5,196 nucleotides of DNA, taken from NCBI GenBank assembly GCA_018064565.1, contig JAGHVA010000085.1, positions 1-5,196 of the forward strand. Direction: 5' to 3'. The notes under the pieces are model-generated. The model was not told where the DNA came from, made no database searches, and saw only the letters and a program-made list of their open reading frames with translations. A program made the translations under genes and the position numbers. Origin of the DNA: Candidatus Colimorpha onthohippi (lineage in GTDB: Bacteria; Bacteroidota; Bacteroidia; Bacteroidales; P3). This document shows positions 1 to 5,196 of the stretch, one piece after another. The number at the start of each line of letters is the position of its first letter. Positions within the stretch are counted from its first letter, which is position 1.

Positions 1-456
1 TTGTCCACAGTTGTGACATTCCCAAATAGTAATATCGCCTTTCTCAAACACCTGATTGTTTTCGATATTTTTTAATAACGCACGATAACGCTCCTCGTGG
101 CGTTTCTCGATAGCAGCCACCAAACGAAACTTGGCTGCTAATGCCTTAAAGCCCTCTTCTTCTGCAGTCTTGGCAAAACCCTCATACATGTCGGTCCACT
201 CATAGTTCTCACCATCAGCGGCAGCGGCTAAATTCTCAGCAGTGGTACCCACACCATCATGAAGTTCTTTGTACCACATCTTTGCATGTTCCTTCTCATT
301 TTCAGCAGTCTGGAGAAACAGCGCTGCTATCTGCTCGTAACCCTCTTTTTTAGCAACCGATGAGAAATAAGTGTATTCGTTCCGGGCTTGCGACTCACCA
401 GAAAAGGCAGCCTCTAAATTTTTCTCAGTTTGAGTTCCTGCATATTTACTTGCCAT
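1..456 (-). CDS. rbr: Rubrerythrin, 3' end cut by the left window edge
   Basis: Non-haem di-iron protein that reduces hydrogen peroxide to water in the cytoplasm of anaerobes. I read it from the ATG at 454-456 (protein start MASKYAGTQTEKNLEAAFSG); 152 codons are visible. The ferritin-like four-helix part covers roughly residues 5-135. By position, the di-iron ligands are E21, E54 with H57 (ExxH), E83 and E86 (ENYE), and E117 with H120 (EKRH), so the full ligand set is present. The sequence then enters the C-terminal rubredoxin-like domain and shows its first iron knuckle, C147-x-x-C150-G, before leaving the window. Family members are about 190 residues, so about 40 residues are missing. It starts 46 nt after the thioredoxin stop, which suggests co-transcription. 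There is no Shine-Dalgarno; the leader is A/T-rich with a nine-T run just before the start. The family call is very secure; the gene symbol is the generic one. Confidence 0.95.
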   Translation of the reverse strand, partial: MASKYAGTQTEKNLEAAFSGESQARNEYTYFSSVAKKEGYEQIAALFLQTAENEKEHAKMWYKELHDGVGTTAENLAAAADGENYEWTDMYEGFAKTAEEEGFKALAAKFRLVAAIEKRHEERYRALLKNIENNQVFEKGDITIWECHNCGQ

Positions 457-502
457 AATCAAAAAAAAACAAATTATTGGTTAATAATAAGTTAAAAAAC
501 CA

Positions 503-799
503 CTATAAATAGCGATTGATTTCTTCTTTTAATATCGACAAATCGACAACCCCTGAATGGCTCCACAACTGCTTTCCTTTGCGAAAAAGAAACATCGTTG
601 GAATCACAGTTACGCCGTACTGCAGCAAAAGGGGTTCGTTTCGATCTATATCCACTTTGATTACACGAATACGACTACCAAAGTCTTTCTTGAGTTGTTC
701 CACTACGGGAGCCATCTCCATACAAGGCCCACACCAAGTAGCATAGAAATCGACTAATGTAAGCGTGTCGCCGCCAATAATTTCAGAAAATTTTTCCAT
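503..799 (-). CDS. Thioredoxin (short, cytoplasmic)
   Basis: A 98-residue thioredoxin-fold disulfide reductase without a signal peptide, so a cytoplasmic dithiol donor. The active site WCGPC has C23 and C26. The buried acid (D17 in VDFYATW) and the proline after the active site (P31) are present, as is the cis-proline loop VIPT (P67). It is about ten residues shorter than E. coli TrxA, mainly at the N-terminus, which is within the normal range. The start is the ATG at 797-799; no other start is needed to include the first strand. It lies 46 nt before rubrerythrin and 123 nt after the DUF4491-type gene, so it is probably the first gene of a thioredoxin-rubrerythrin unit. Which thioredoxin paralogue this is (trxA or another) cannot be decided from sequence alone, so no symbol is given. 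A role in reducing peroxide-defence enzymes is inferred from the neighbour only. Confidence 0.95.
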   Translation of the reverse strand: MEKFSEIIGGDTLTLVDFYATWCGPCMEMAPVVEQLKKDFGSRIRVIKVDIDRNEPLLLQYGVTVIPTMFLFRKGKQLWSHSGVVDLSILKEEINRYL

Positions 800-844
800 A
801 ATAGCACAATTTATAAAGACGCAACCACATCATCCAATAGCACA

Positions 845-876
845 CAAAAGCAAATAGGACACTACTCCTTTATAAA
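845..876 (-). promoter_or_regulatory. Weak candidate Bacteroidota-type promoter for thioredoxin-rubrerythrin
   Basis: On the minus strand TGCTTTTG (845-852) resembles the Bacteroidota -7 element TAnnTTTG with one mismatch at an informative position. It is preceded by 20 nt and then TTTA (873-876), close to the -33 element TTTG. It sits in the only gap longer than 100 nt, about 45 nt upstream of the thioredoxin ATG, where a promoter would be expected. Both boxes are imperfect and the region is A/T-rich, so a chance match is quite possible. Confidence 0.25.
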
Positions 877-922
877 CCCCTTTACACCACGCCATCAGTA
901 TCGTGCTTCCAAACGTGAATCT

Positions 923-1219
923 TCACATGTAGTCGTTCTTTCGCTTCGGATTCATCGGGAACCAACCTTTTTGAACTCGTTTTTTCTGCTCAAAAATCTC
1001 GAAAATACTCCATAAGCAAGTGCATCCCGAAACACCCAAGATAGAACCAACTACAGCATTTCCTACCAGCAAGCTTGCCACAACAAACAAAACACCAGCC
1101 AGTGCAAACACCCACCAACAACGCGTACCAAAATAATACTCACACTTGATAACAATCGGATGAAACAGACCGACAATTAAAAACGTTACAACGGCTACTA
1201 CTAAACCTATATAATTCAT
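923..1219 (-). CDS. DUF4491-type small integral membrane protein, function unknown
   Basis: A 98-residue hydrophobic protein that I place, from memory of the family pattern, in DUF4491, a group of roughly 100-residue Bacteroidota proteins without known function. It shows about three membrane segments (near residues 3-24, 36-53 and 54-72). A distinctive block, HPIVIKCEYYFGTRCWW (H20-W36), falls at the end of the first segment, and the soluble basic tail contains KKRVQKGWFPMNPKRK. Four cysteines (C26, C34, C66, C68) are in or near the membrane part. I use the ATG at 1217-1219. A TTG two codons upstream (1225) would only add two residues, and the family usually begins directly at M-N/x-x-G-L. 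It follows panB by 55 nt and may be the last gene of that transcription unit. No enzyme motif is visible. The membrane topology is secure; the family name is likely but was not searched. Confidence 0.8.
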   Translation of the reverse strand: MNYIGLVVAVVTFLIVGLFHPIVIKCEYYFGTRCWWVFALAGVLFVVASLLVGNAVVGSILGVSGCTCLWSIFEIFEQKKRVQKGWFPMNPKRKNDYM

Positions 1220-1274
1220 CAACAAATGTTAACTTGCAGAATAATCGAATACAGTATTAAACACAACAGATAGT

Positions 1275-2093
1275 TTAATATTGCTCTTGGTCGTTGGGGA
1301 AATCCTTATTTTTCACATCACCGATATACTGTTGAACAGCATGACACACCGATTCTCCCAAGGTAGCATACAAGCGCAGAAATCTGGGTTTGAACTGTTG
1401 CGTAATACCCAGCATATCTTGCAACACCAATACCTGACCATCTACATCGCCGCCTGCTCCGATGCCAATAACAGGTATCGATACTTCTTGGGCCACCTGA
1501 GATGCCAGCCGAGCAGGTATCTTCTCTAATACCATGGCGAAACAGCCTGTCTGTTCCAATAGGTGCGCATTGTGCAACAACTGCTCTGCCTCTTCGCTGC
1601 CTGTGGCGCGCACCGCATAAGAGCCGAACTTGTTGATGCTCTGCGGAGTTAACCCAAGATGTCCCATTACAGGAATACCAGCCGAGAGAATACGGGATAT
1701 TGACTCTTGAACCTCCTCGCCGCCTTCCAACTTCACCGCATCGGCACCAGTCTCTTTCATAATCCGGATTGCTGAAGCCAAAGCCAACTTAGAGTTTCCC
1801 TGATAGGTTCCAAACGGCATATCCACCACAACAAAAGCACGTTTTACAGCCCTTACCACCGACGAAGCATATACGATCATCTCGTCAAGGGTGATAGGCA
1901 ATGTCGTTTTATGTCCTTGCATTACATTAGCGGCGGAATCACCCACTAAGATGACGTCAATTCCAGCGCTGTCCAACAAAGCAGCCATCGAATAATCGTA
2001 GGCTGTAAGCATGGCAATTTTTTCACCGTTATGCTTCATATTCTGAAGCACTCTGGTCGTAACCTTTGTTACATCTGTCTGTAAATAAGCCAT
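1275..2093 (-). CDS. panB: 3-methyl-2-oxobutanoate hydroxymethyltransferase (ketopantoate hydroxymethyltransferase)
   Basis: Cytoplasmic enzyme that transfers a hydroxymethyl group from 5,10-methylene-tetrahydrofolate to 2-oxoisovalerate, giving ketopantoate, the first committed step of pantothenate and CoA synthesis. From the ATG at 2091-2093 the protein is 272 residues, close to E. coli PanB (264). The (beta/alpha)8 barrel hallmarks are present: MLTAYDY (28-34), VGDSAANVMQGH (50-61) with metal ligand D52, VVDMPFG (89-95) with D91, VKLEGG (120-125) with K121 and metal ligand E123, GHLGLTPQ (144-151), the catalytic glutamate E190 in VLEKIP, and the late GIGAGGDVDGQVLVLQD block. All expected active-site residues are there. 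A TTG three codons upstream (2102) also keeps the frame open, but ATG fits the family N-terminus better. panC and panD are not nearby. The gene lies 44 nt after an exported protein of unknown function and 55 nt before a small membrane protein. Confidence 0.97.
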   Translation of the reverse strand: MAYLQTDVTKVTTRVLQNMKHNGEKIAMLTAYDYSMAALLDSAGIDVILVGDSAANVMQGHKTTLPITLDEMIVYASSVVRAVKRAFVVVDMPFGTYQGNSKLALASAIRIMKETGADAVKLEGGEEVQESISRILSAGIPVMGHLGLTPQSINKFGSYAVRATGSEEAEQLLHNAHLLEQTGCFAMVLEKIPARLASQVAQEVSIPVIGIGAGGDVDGQVLVLQDMLGITQQFKPRFLRLYATLGESVCHAVQQYIGDVKNKDFPNDQEQY

Positions 2094-2112
2094 TCTACGC
2101 AATTATTTTTTT

Positions 2113-2128
2113 TACACCCGATGGTGTA
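2113..2128 (-). other. Perfect 6-bp hairpin with A-tract in the leader before panB
   Basis: In the minus-strand transcript UACACC-AUCG-GGUGUA forms a perfect 6-bp stem with a four-base loop. The last stem base begins an eight-A run (2106-2113), which is followed about 12 nt later by the panB ATG. The run downstream of the stem is A rather than U, so this is not an intrinsic terminator for these genes. It could expose an A-rich unstructured start region in a genus that does not use Shine-Dalgarno pairing, or act in mRNA processing. It may also be chance. Confidence 0.3.
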
Positions 2129-2137
2129 CTATAATCA

Positions 2138-3451
2138 TTACAAATCATCTTCAATATACTCGTCATCAACGGGCTTACCCGCCGATTCCCTTTCTTTCTC
2201 TTCATTTACGCTCACTTCCTGCCTTATCAACATCCTGAGCCCTTTCTTGCTTTCATATACACCCTTGCGGTTCATAACAAAAGCCTTATAATACTTACCT
2301 TTGACCGTAACGGTACCCTCTTCACGGTCGCTCTCCACAGGATAAAAATAATCCTTGATTTCTTCTAACTTTATCTTCTTGCCCAAGAAAATAGTATCCA
2401 TCATTGCGGCATTCAAGGCCACCTGATAAGAGACCGACCCAGTAGCCTTGTTCTTGATTTTCCTTGCCGTAAGCATACGGTATTCCACACCTTTCTCAGT
2501 CTGTTTTTTTGCGAAGATCTTAAGCTTCGCTTCCAACTGATCTTCCGACACGGGTATATTAAGAAATATCGAGTCGGGGAGTTCCAATTCACACTCGCCA
2601 AAACTGCGATTAAAATTACTTTTCAATACGATATAGCCTGCCTGGACAATTATCTGCTTTGGATGTGGCACAAGAAAATAACGCTCCACTATCTCATTAT
2701 AGTCCAAATGCTCCTCAATATCGATATGCAACGCTGGCGGACACGCATCCTTTGTACCCGACACCGCATAGACCGATCCCTTGGGCAACTCCAGAGAGGA
2801 GTAATACCCACGAATCAGGCTATCCGTGCTTGGCAAAAAACAGCCATTGGCCATACCGATACACTCCGCTGGATTGTTCTGAAAAGTAACCAAGACGGTA
2901 TTATTCAAAGGTATCGTCTTGTTCAGCAGCAACCTGCTATCAGGCAATTCTGAACAATTATAATATTTAAGCGAGACAGGGACTTCGTAACGCACCTGTT
3001 CCACCGTGTCGCCATGACATGAGCAATGAATAGGGTTGACGGCATTGCGTATCGGGAACGGAGCATGACAACGGCTGGCAAAATAGTGCAACACATCATC
3101 AACCCGTTTGTGAGTCAAAGCATCATCTGCGCCGCCATAGCCCTCTATCATCATCGCGTATAACTTAGGATTATCGTTGGCAAAGGCGATACGATAAACA
3201 GAATCCAACAAGTCAAGCATCGACAGAGAAAATACCGTATCGTTGCCTGAATAACCTATAAGAAGACAAAACTGATCTGGATTAACCAAGGCTTTCTGCA
3301 TGTTTCTGACAGGTTTAGGCGATGGAATATATATGCCCGACTGCCCCAACACATCCATTGAGAGGAGTAGAAAAGCTACCACCAGCAGCAATCTGGCCAT
3401 CCTAAGACGAACCCGTATCGGAGAAAGATGTTTCATATTACGGTTAACCAT
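2138..3451 (-). CDS. Exported protein of unknown function, translationally coupled to moxR
   Basis: I do not recognise this family. The protein is 437 residues from the ATG at 3449-3451. It has a basic N-terminus, a hydrophobic stretch ARLLLVVAFLLLSMDVLG (about 19-36) and a probable signal peptidase I site before Q37. No lipobox cysteine is present, so it is predicted to be soluble or surface-exposed in the periplasm. Nine cysteines all lie in residues 62-287; C128-H129 and H142-C143-S-C145-H146 make a tight Cys/His cluster. Residues about 290-400 are beta-rich and lysine-rich, and the last 25 residues are charged and probably disordered. It overlaps the upstream moxR stop by 8 nt (ATGGTTAA), implying translational coupling and a linked role. 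Later in-frame ATGs at 3436 and 3400 would give shorter signal peptides and cannot be excluded. No enzymatic motif, CxxCH haem site, OmpA-like or TPR pattern was found. Confidence 0.88.
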   Translation of the reverse strand: MVNRNMKHLSPIRVRLRMARLLLVVAFLLLSMDVLGQSGIYIPSPKPVRNMQKALVNPDQFCLLIGYSGNDTVFSLSMLDLLDSVYRIAFANDNPKLYAMMIEGYGGADDALTHKRVDDVLHYFASRCHAPFPIRNAVNPIHCSCHGDTVEQVRYEVPVSLKYYNCSELPDSRLLLNKTIPLNNTVLVTFQNNPAECIGMANGCFLPSTDSLIRGYYSSLELPKGSVYAVSGTKDACPPALHIDIEEHLDYNEIVERYFLVPHPKQIIVQAGYIVLKSNFNRSFGECELELPDSIFLNIPVSEDQLEAKLKIFAKKQTEKGVEYRMLTARKIKNKATGSVSYQVALNAAMMDTIFLGKKIKLEEIKDYFYPVESDREEGTVTVKGKYYKAFVMNRKGVYESKKGLRMLIRQEVSVNEEKERESAGKPVDDEYIEDDL

Positions 3452-4415
3452 TATTGGCTTGTTTGATCAACTCATTGACAATATCATCGGTGCTCACTCC
3501 TTCCGCTTCTGCATAATAATTGCGAACCACACGATGACGTAACACATCGGCTGCTACAGCCTGTATATCCTCGATGTCTGGCGAATACTTACCATGAAAA
3601 GCGGCATGAGTCTTGGCTCCCATAACCAAATATTGCGAAGCCCGAGGCCCTGCGCCCCACGACACATAACGCTTTGTCATCGATCCATCCGGCGCCGTCG
3701 CTGGGCGTGTAGATGCCACCAAACGCACCACATAATCGCACACATTGTCCGTAACTGGCATCCTGCGTATCGCAGTCTGATACGACACTATCTCATCAGC
3801 CGAAAGCACCACCTCAACCTCAGGATGGGTATCAGCAGTGGTACTCATCACGATAGCTTTCTCCTCATCGTGCGAGGGATAATCCAACCTAACCTGATAC
3901 ATAAAACGATCCAGTTGTGCCTCTGGCAACGGATAAGTACCCTCCTGCTCAATCGGGTTTTGAGTAGCCAACACAAAGAAAGGCGACGGCAACTCGTAAC
4001 TTTTGCCCGACACAGTTACCGAATGTTCCTGCATGGCTTCAAGAAGCGCTGCCTGCGTTTTGGGCGGCGTACGGTTAATCTCGTCAGCCAAAACTATATT
4101 GGCAAACACTGGACCCTTGATAAACTGAAATTTTCTATTCTCATCCAAGATTTCCGACCCTGTAATATCTGATGGCATCAAATCGGGAGTAAACTGAATA
4201 CGGCTAAAACAAAGTCCTAAAGCCTTTGCCAGCGTATTGACCATCAAGGTCTTTGCCAAACCAGGCACACCAACCAATAGGCAATGCCCACCCGTAAACA
4301 CTGCTGCCAGCAGACTATCCACAGCACGTTGCTGACCAACAATCACCTTGCCAATCTCTGTTCGCAGATTTTGATAATGAACACCCAACGAGTCAATTTG
4401 TTGTGAATCGGACAT
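3444..4415 (-). CDS. MoxR-family AAA+ ATPase
   Basis: A 323-residue, full-length MoxR-type AAA+ ATPase, a chaperone-like cytoplasmic ATPase family thought to help mature or activate partner proteins. From the ATG at 4413-4415: Walker A GVPGLAKT (49-56, K55), Walker B VLADE (108-112, D111 and E112) followed by INRTPPKTQAALLEAMQE, sensor 1 in ATQNP (N153), the family-typical EQEGTYPLPEAQLDRF with arginine finger R170, and sensor 2 in GAGPRAS (R258). All catalytic positions are intact, so it should be active. MoxR genes usually sit beside DUF58 and von Willebrand factor A (Bat) genes. Here the visible neighbours are surA upstream (63 nt) and an exported unknown protein overlapping its 3' end by 8 nt, so the client is not obvious. 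DUF58/VWA partners may lie elsewhere. No symbol is given because the subfamily cannot be fixed. Confidence 0.96.
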   Translation of the reverse strand: MSDSQQIDSLGVHYQNLRTEIGKVIVGQQRAVDSLLAAVFTGGHCLLVGVPGLAKTLMVNTLAKALGLCFSRIQFTPDLMPSDITGSEILDENRKFQFIKGPVFANIVLADEINRTPPKTQAALLEAMQEHSVTVSGKSYELPSPFFVLATQNPIEQEGTYPLPEAQLDRFMYQVRLDYPSHDEEKAIVMSTTADTHPEVEVVLSADEIVSYQTAIRRMPVTDNVCDYVVRLVASTRPATAPDGSMTKRYVSWGAGPRASQYLVMGAKTHAAFHGKYSPDIEDIQAVAADVLRHRVVRNYYAEAEGVSTDDIVNELIKQANNG

Positions 4416-4444
4416 AACGTAAACGAAATAAAGTTACAACAACC

Positions 4445-4458
4445 GCTACCGAAGCAGC
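4445..4458 (-). other. C(UUCG)G tetraloop hairpin between surA-like gene and moxR
   Basis: In the minus-strand transcript GCUGC-UUCG-GUAGC folds into a 5-bp stem (one G-U pair) closed by the very stable C(UUCG)G tetraloop. It lies 20 nt after the surA stop and 29 nt before the moxR ATG. The following bases are U-rich but interrupted (GGUUGUUGUAACUUUAUUU), so it is not a standard intrinsic terminator. It could protect the 3' end of a processed surA message or cause partial termination that sets the surA:moxR ratio. Functional status is unproven. Confidence 0.35.
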
Positions 4459-4478
4459 ACATATCATCAAATAACAAG

Positions 4479-5196
4479 TTATTTACTTATCCAAGGCAAT
4501 TTGAAATTGCAAGTCTGATACTCTTCGTCAATCCTGATGTATGTGTTTTTAATCATCTTCGACGACCATTCCAACACCTTTTTATTCTTGGCTTCTTGCA
4601 ACGCAGCATTATAAATCTTGTCATAATCATCGGTAAGATTCGCTGTATGCGCTTCGATTTTTTTAGTCAGCAGGATTGCGCGATACAGGTCGTGCCCCTC
4701 GTCGTCCTGCATCAAAGTAGCATTAGAGATATCGCCTTCGTTCATTGCAACCAACCCGATACCAGGATACAACTCCGCAAACACATCTTTCGTAAACCGC
4801 ATGTTACCCGTACGCGGATTAGCCAGCGTTCCGCCCAACTTACTGGTATTAGAGGTAGAATATTTGCGTGCGGCATCCTCAAAAGTGATATTACCCAGAC
4901 GTATAGCCTGCACGATGCTGTCCAACTTGATACGAGCTTTCAACAAATCCTCGGCATTCACTTTAGGTTGCAGCAAGATATGACGCACATTGATAGTGTT
5001 GCCTCTGCGCTCAATCAGTTGCAATATATGAAAACCATATTGTGTCTCGATAATCGGCGACACCTCGCCAGGTTTCAAAGCAAAAGCTGCAGCTTCAAAC
5101 TCTCCCACCATGTCGCCCCTGCCAAAGAAGCCCAACTCTCCACCTTTTTTCGACGACCCAGGGTCTTGAGAGTAGAGGGTGGCCAGCATACTGAAT
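4479..5196 (-). CDS. SurA-like periplasmic chaperone / PpiC-type peptidyl-prolyl isomerase, 5' end cut by the right window edge
   Basis: Two-parvulin-domain foldase that should assist folding of outer-membrane proteins in the periplasm. The gene enters from the right edge; 238 codons are visible and the true start and signal peptide lie outside. The frame continues upstream of the internal ATG at 5189, so that ATG is not the start. Visible residues 1-65 are the second half of a canonical parvulin domain: KKGGELGFFGRGDMVGEFE (16-34), LKPGEVSP (40-47) and YGFHILQL (53-60). A second parvulin-like domain begins at NVRHILLQ (69-76) and runs to about 176. It is divergent: LGGTLANPRTGNMRF replaces the GGxLGxF block, and the GFHI element is replaced by DEGHDLYRAI. 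A helical C-terminal tail follows, ending in TYIRIDEEYQTCNF, typical of Bacteroidota SurA homologues. It lies 63 nt upstream of moxR. The family is secure; strict orthology to surA is inferred, so no symbol is given. Confidence 0.93.
   Translation of the reverse strand, partial: FSMLATLYSQDPGSSKKGGELGFFGRGDMVGEFEAAAFALKPGEVSPIIETQYGFHILQLIERRGNTINVRHILLQPKVNAEDLLKARIKLDSIVQAIRLGNITFEDAARKYSTSNTSKLGGTLANPRTGNMRFTKDVFAELYPGIGLVAMNEGDISNATLMQDDEGHDLYRAILLTKKIEAHTANLTDDYDKIYNAALQEAKNKKVLEWSSKMIKNTYIRIDEEYQTCNFKLPWISK

Noticed and set aside
470..499. Possible separate promoter for rubrerythrin (ATAATTTG with a T-rich -33 region on the minus strand).
   Set aside because: The -7 box lacks the TA in the right place, the -33 box is only a T run, and the implied transcript start would leave a leader of under 10 nt.
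914..927. Short inverted repeat GTGA/TCAC at the end of the DUF4491-type gene as a terminator.
   Set aside because: Only a 4-bp stem with a 4-base loop overlapping the stop codon, and no U-tract follows on the minus strand.
1220..1225. TTG start for the DUF4491-type protein, two codons upstream of the ATG.
   Set aside because: The ATG at 1219 matches the usual family start and a TTG start would add only M-L with no better ribosome-binding context.
2094..2102. TTG start for panB giving MRR before MAYLQTD.
   Set aside because: The ATG at 2093 agrees with the common PanB N-terminus; the extra residues have no support.
3013..3024. Cytochrome c haem-binding motif in the exported protein (CSCH).
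   Set aside because: The spacing is C-x-C-H, not C-x-x-C-H, so covalent haem attachment is not supported.
3594..4172. A 192-codon open frame on the plus strand within moxR.
   Set aside because: It is the antisense shadow of the strongly conserved MoxR motifs; its product is rich in His, Arg and Ile with no recognisable domain or start context.
4429..4436. TAACTTTA on the minus strand before moxR as a -7 promoter element.
   Set aside because: It differs from TAnnTTTG at the last base, no TTG/TTTG lies at the expected distance upstream, and the region is within a likely operon.

Overview
All seven protein-coding genes are on the minus strand, so transcription runs from the right edge to the left. 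The protein content suggests an anaerobic Bacteroidota bacterium, most likely a member of the Bacteroidales. The signs are a DUF4491-type small membrane protein, a SurA/PpiC protein with the C-terminal tail usual in that phylum, a rubrerythrin, and A/T-rich start regions with no Shine-Dalgarno sequences. The genus cannot be settled from this stretch.

Right part (about 5196 to 1275, read leftwards). The window opens inside a surA-like periplasmic chaperone/prolyl isomerase gene whose 5' end lies beyond the right edge. A 63-nt gap holding a C(UUCG)G hairpin follows, then a MoxR-family AAA+ ATPase. The MoxR stop codon overlaps the start of an unrecognised 437-residue exported protein by 8 nt (ATGGTTAA). 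Next, after 44 nt containing a 6-bp hairpin and an A-tract, comes panB (ketopantoate hydroxymethyltransferase, pantothenate/CoA pathway). A small three-helix membrane protein (DUF4491 type) follows 55 nt later. The short gaps fit one transcription unit that mixes envelope biogenesis (SurA, MoxR, exported protein) with one vitamin-pathway enzyme.

Left part (about 922 to 1). A 123-nt gap, the longest non-coding stretch here, separates the membrane protein from a thioredoxin gene. It contains a weak Bacteroidota-type promoter candidate and two copies of the palindrome TTTATAAA. Rubrerythrin begins 46 nt after thioredoxin and runs off the left edge inside its rubredoxin-like domain. The two form a plausible peroxide-defence/redox pair.

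No RNA gene, insertion sequence, CRISPR array, origin or attachment site was seen, and no non-coding stretch exceeds 300 bases. The window looks like an ordinary chromosomal housekeeping region. The least explained element is the exported protein coupled to MoxR, which carries a compact Cys/His cluster.
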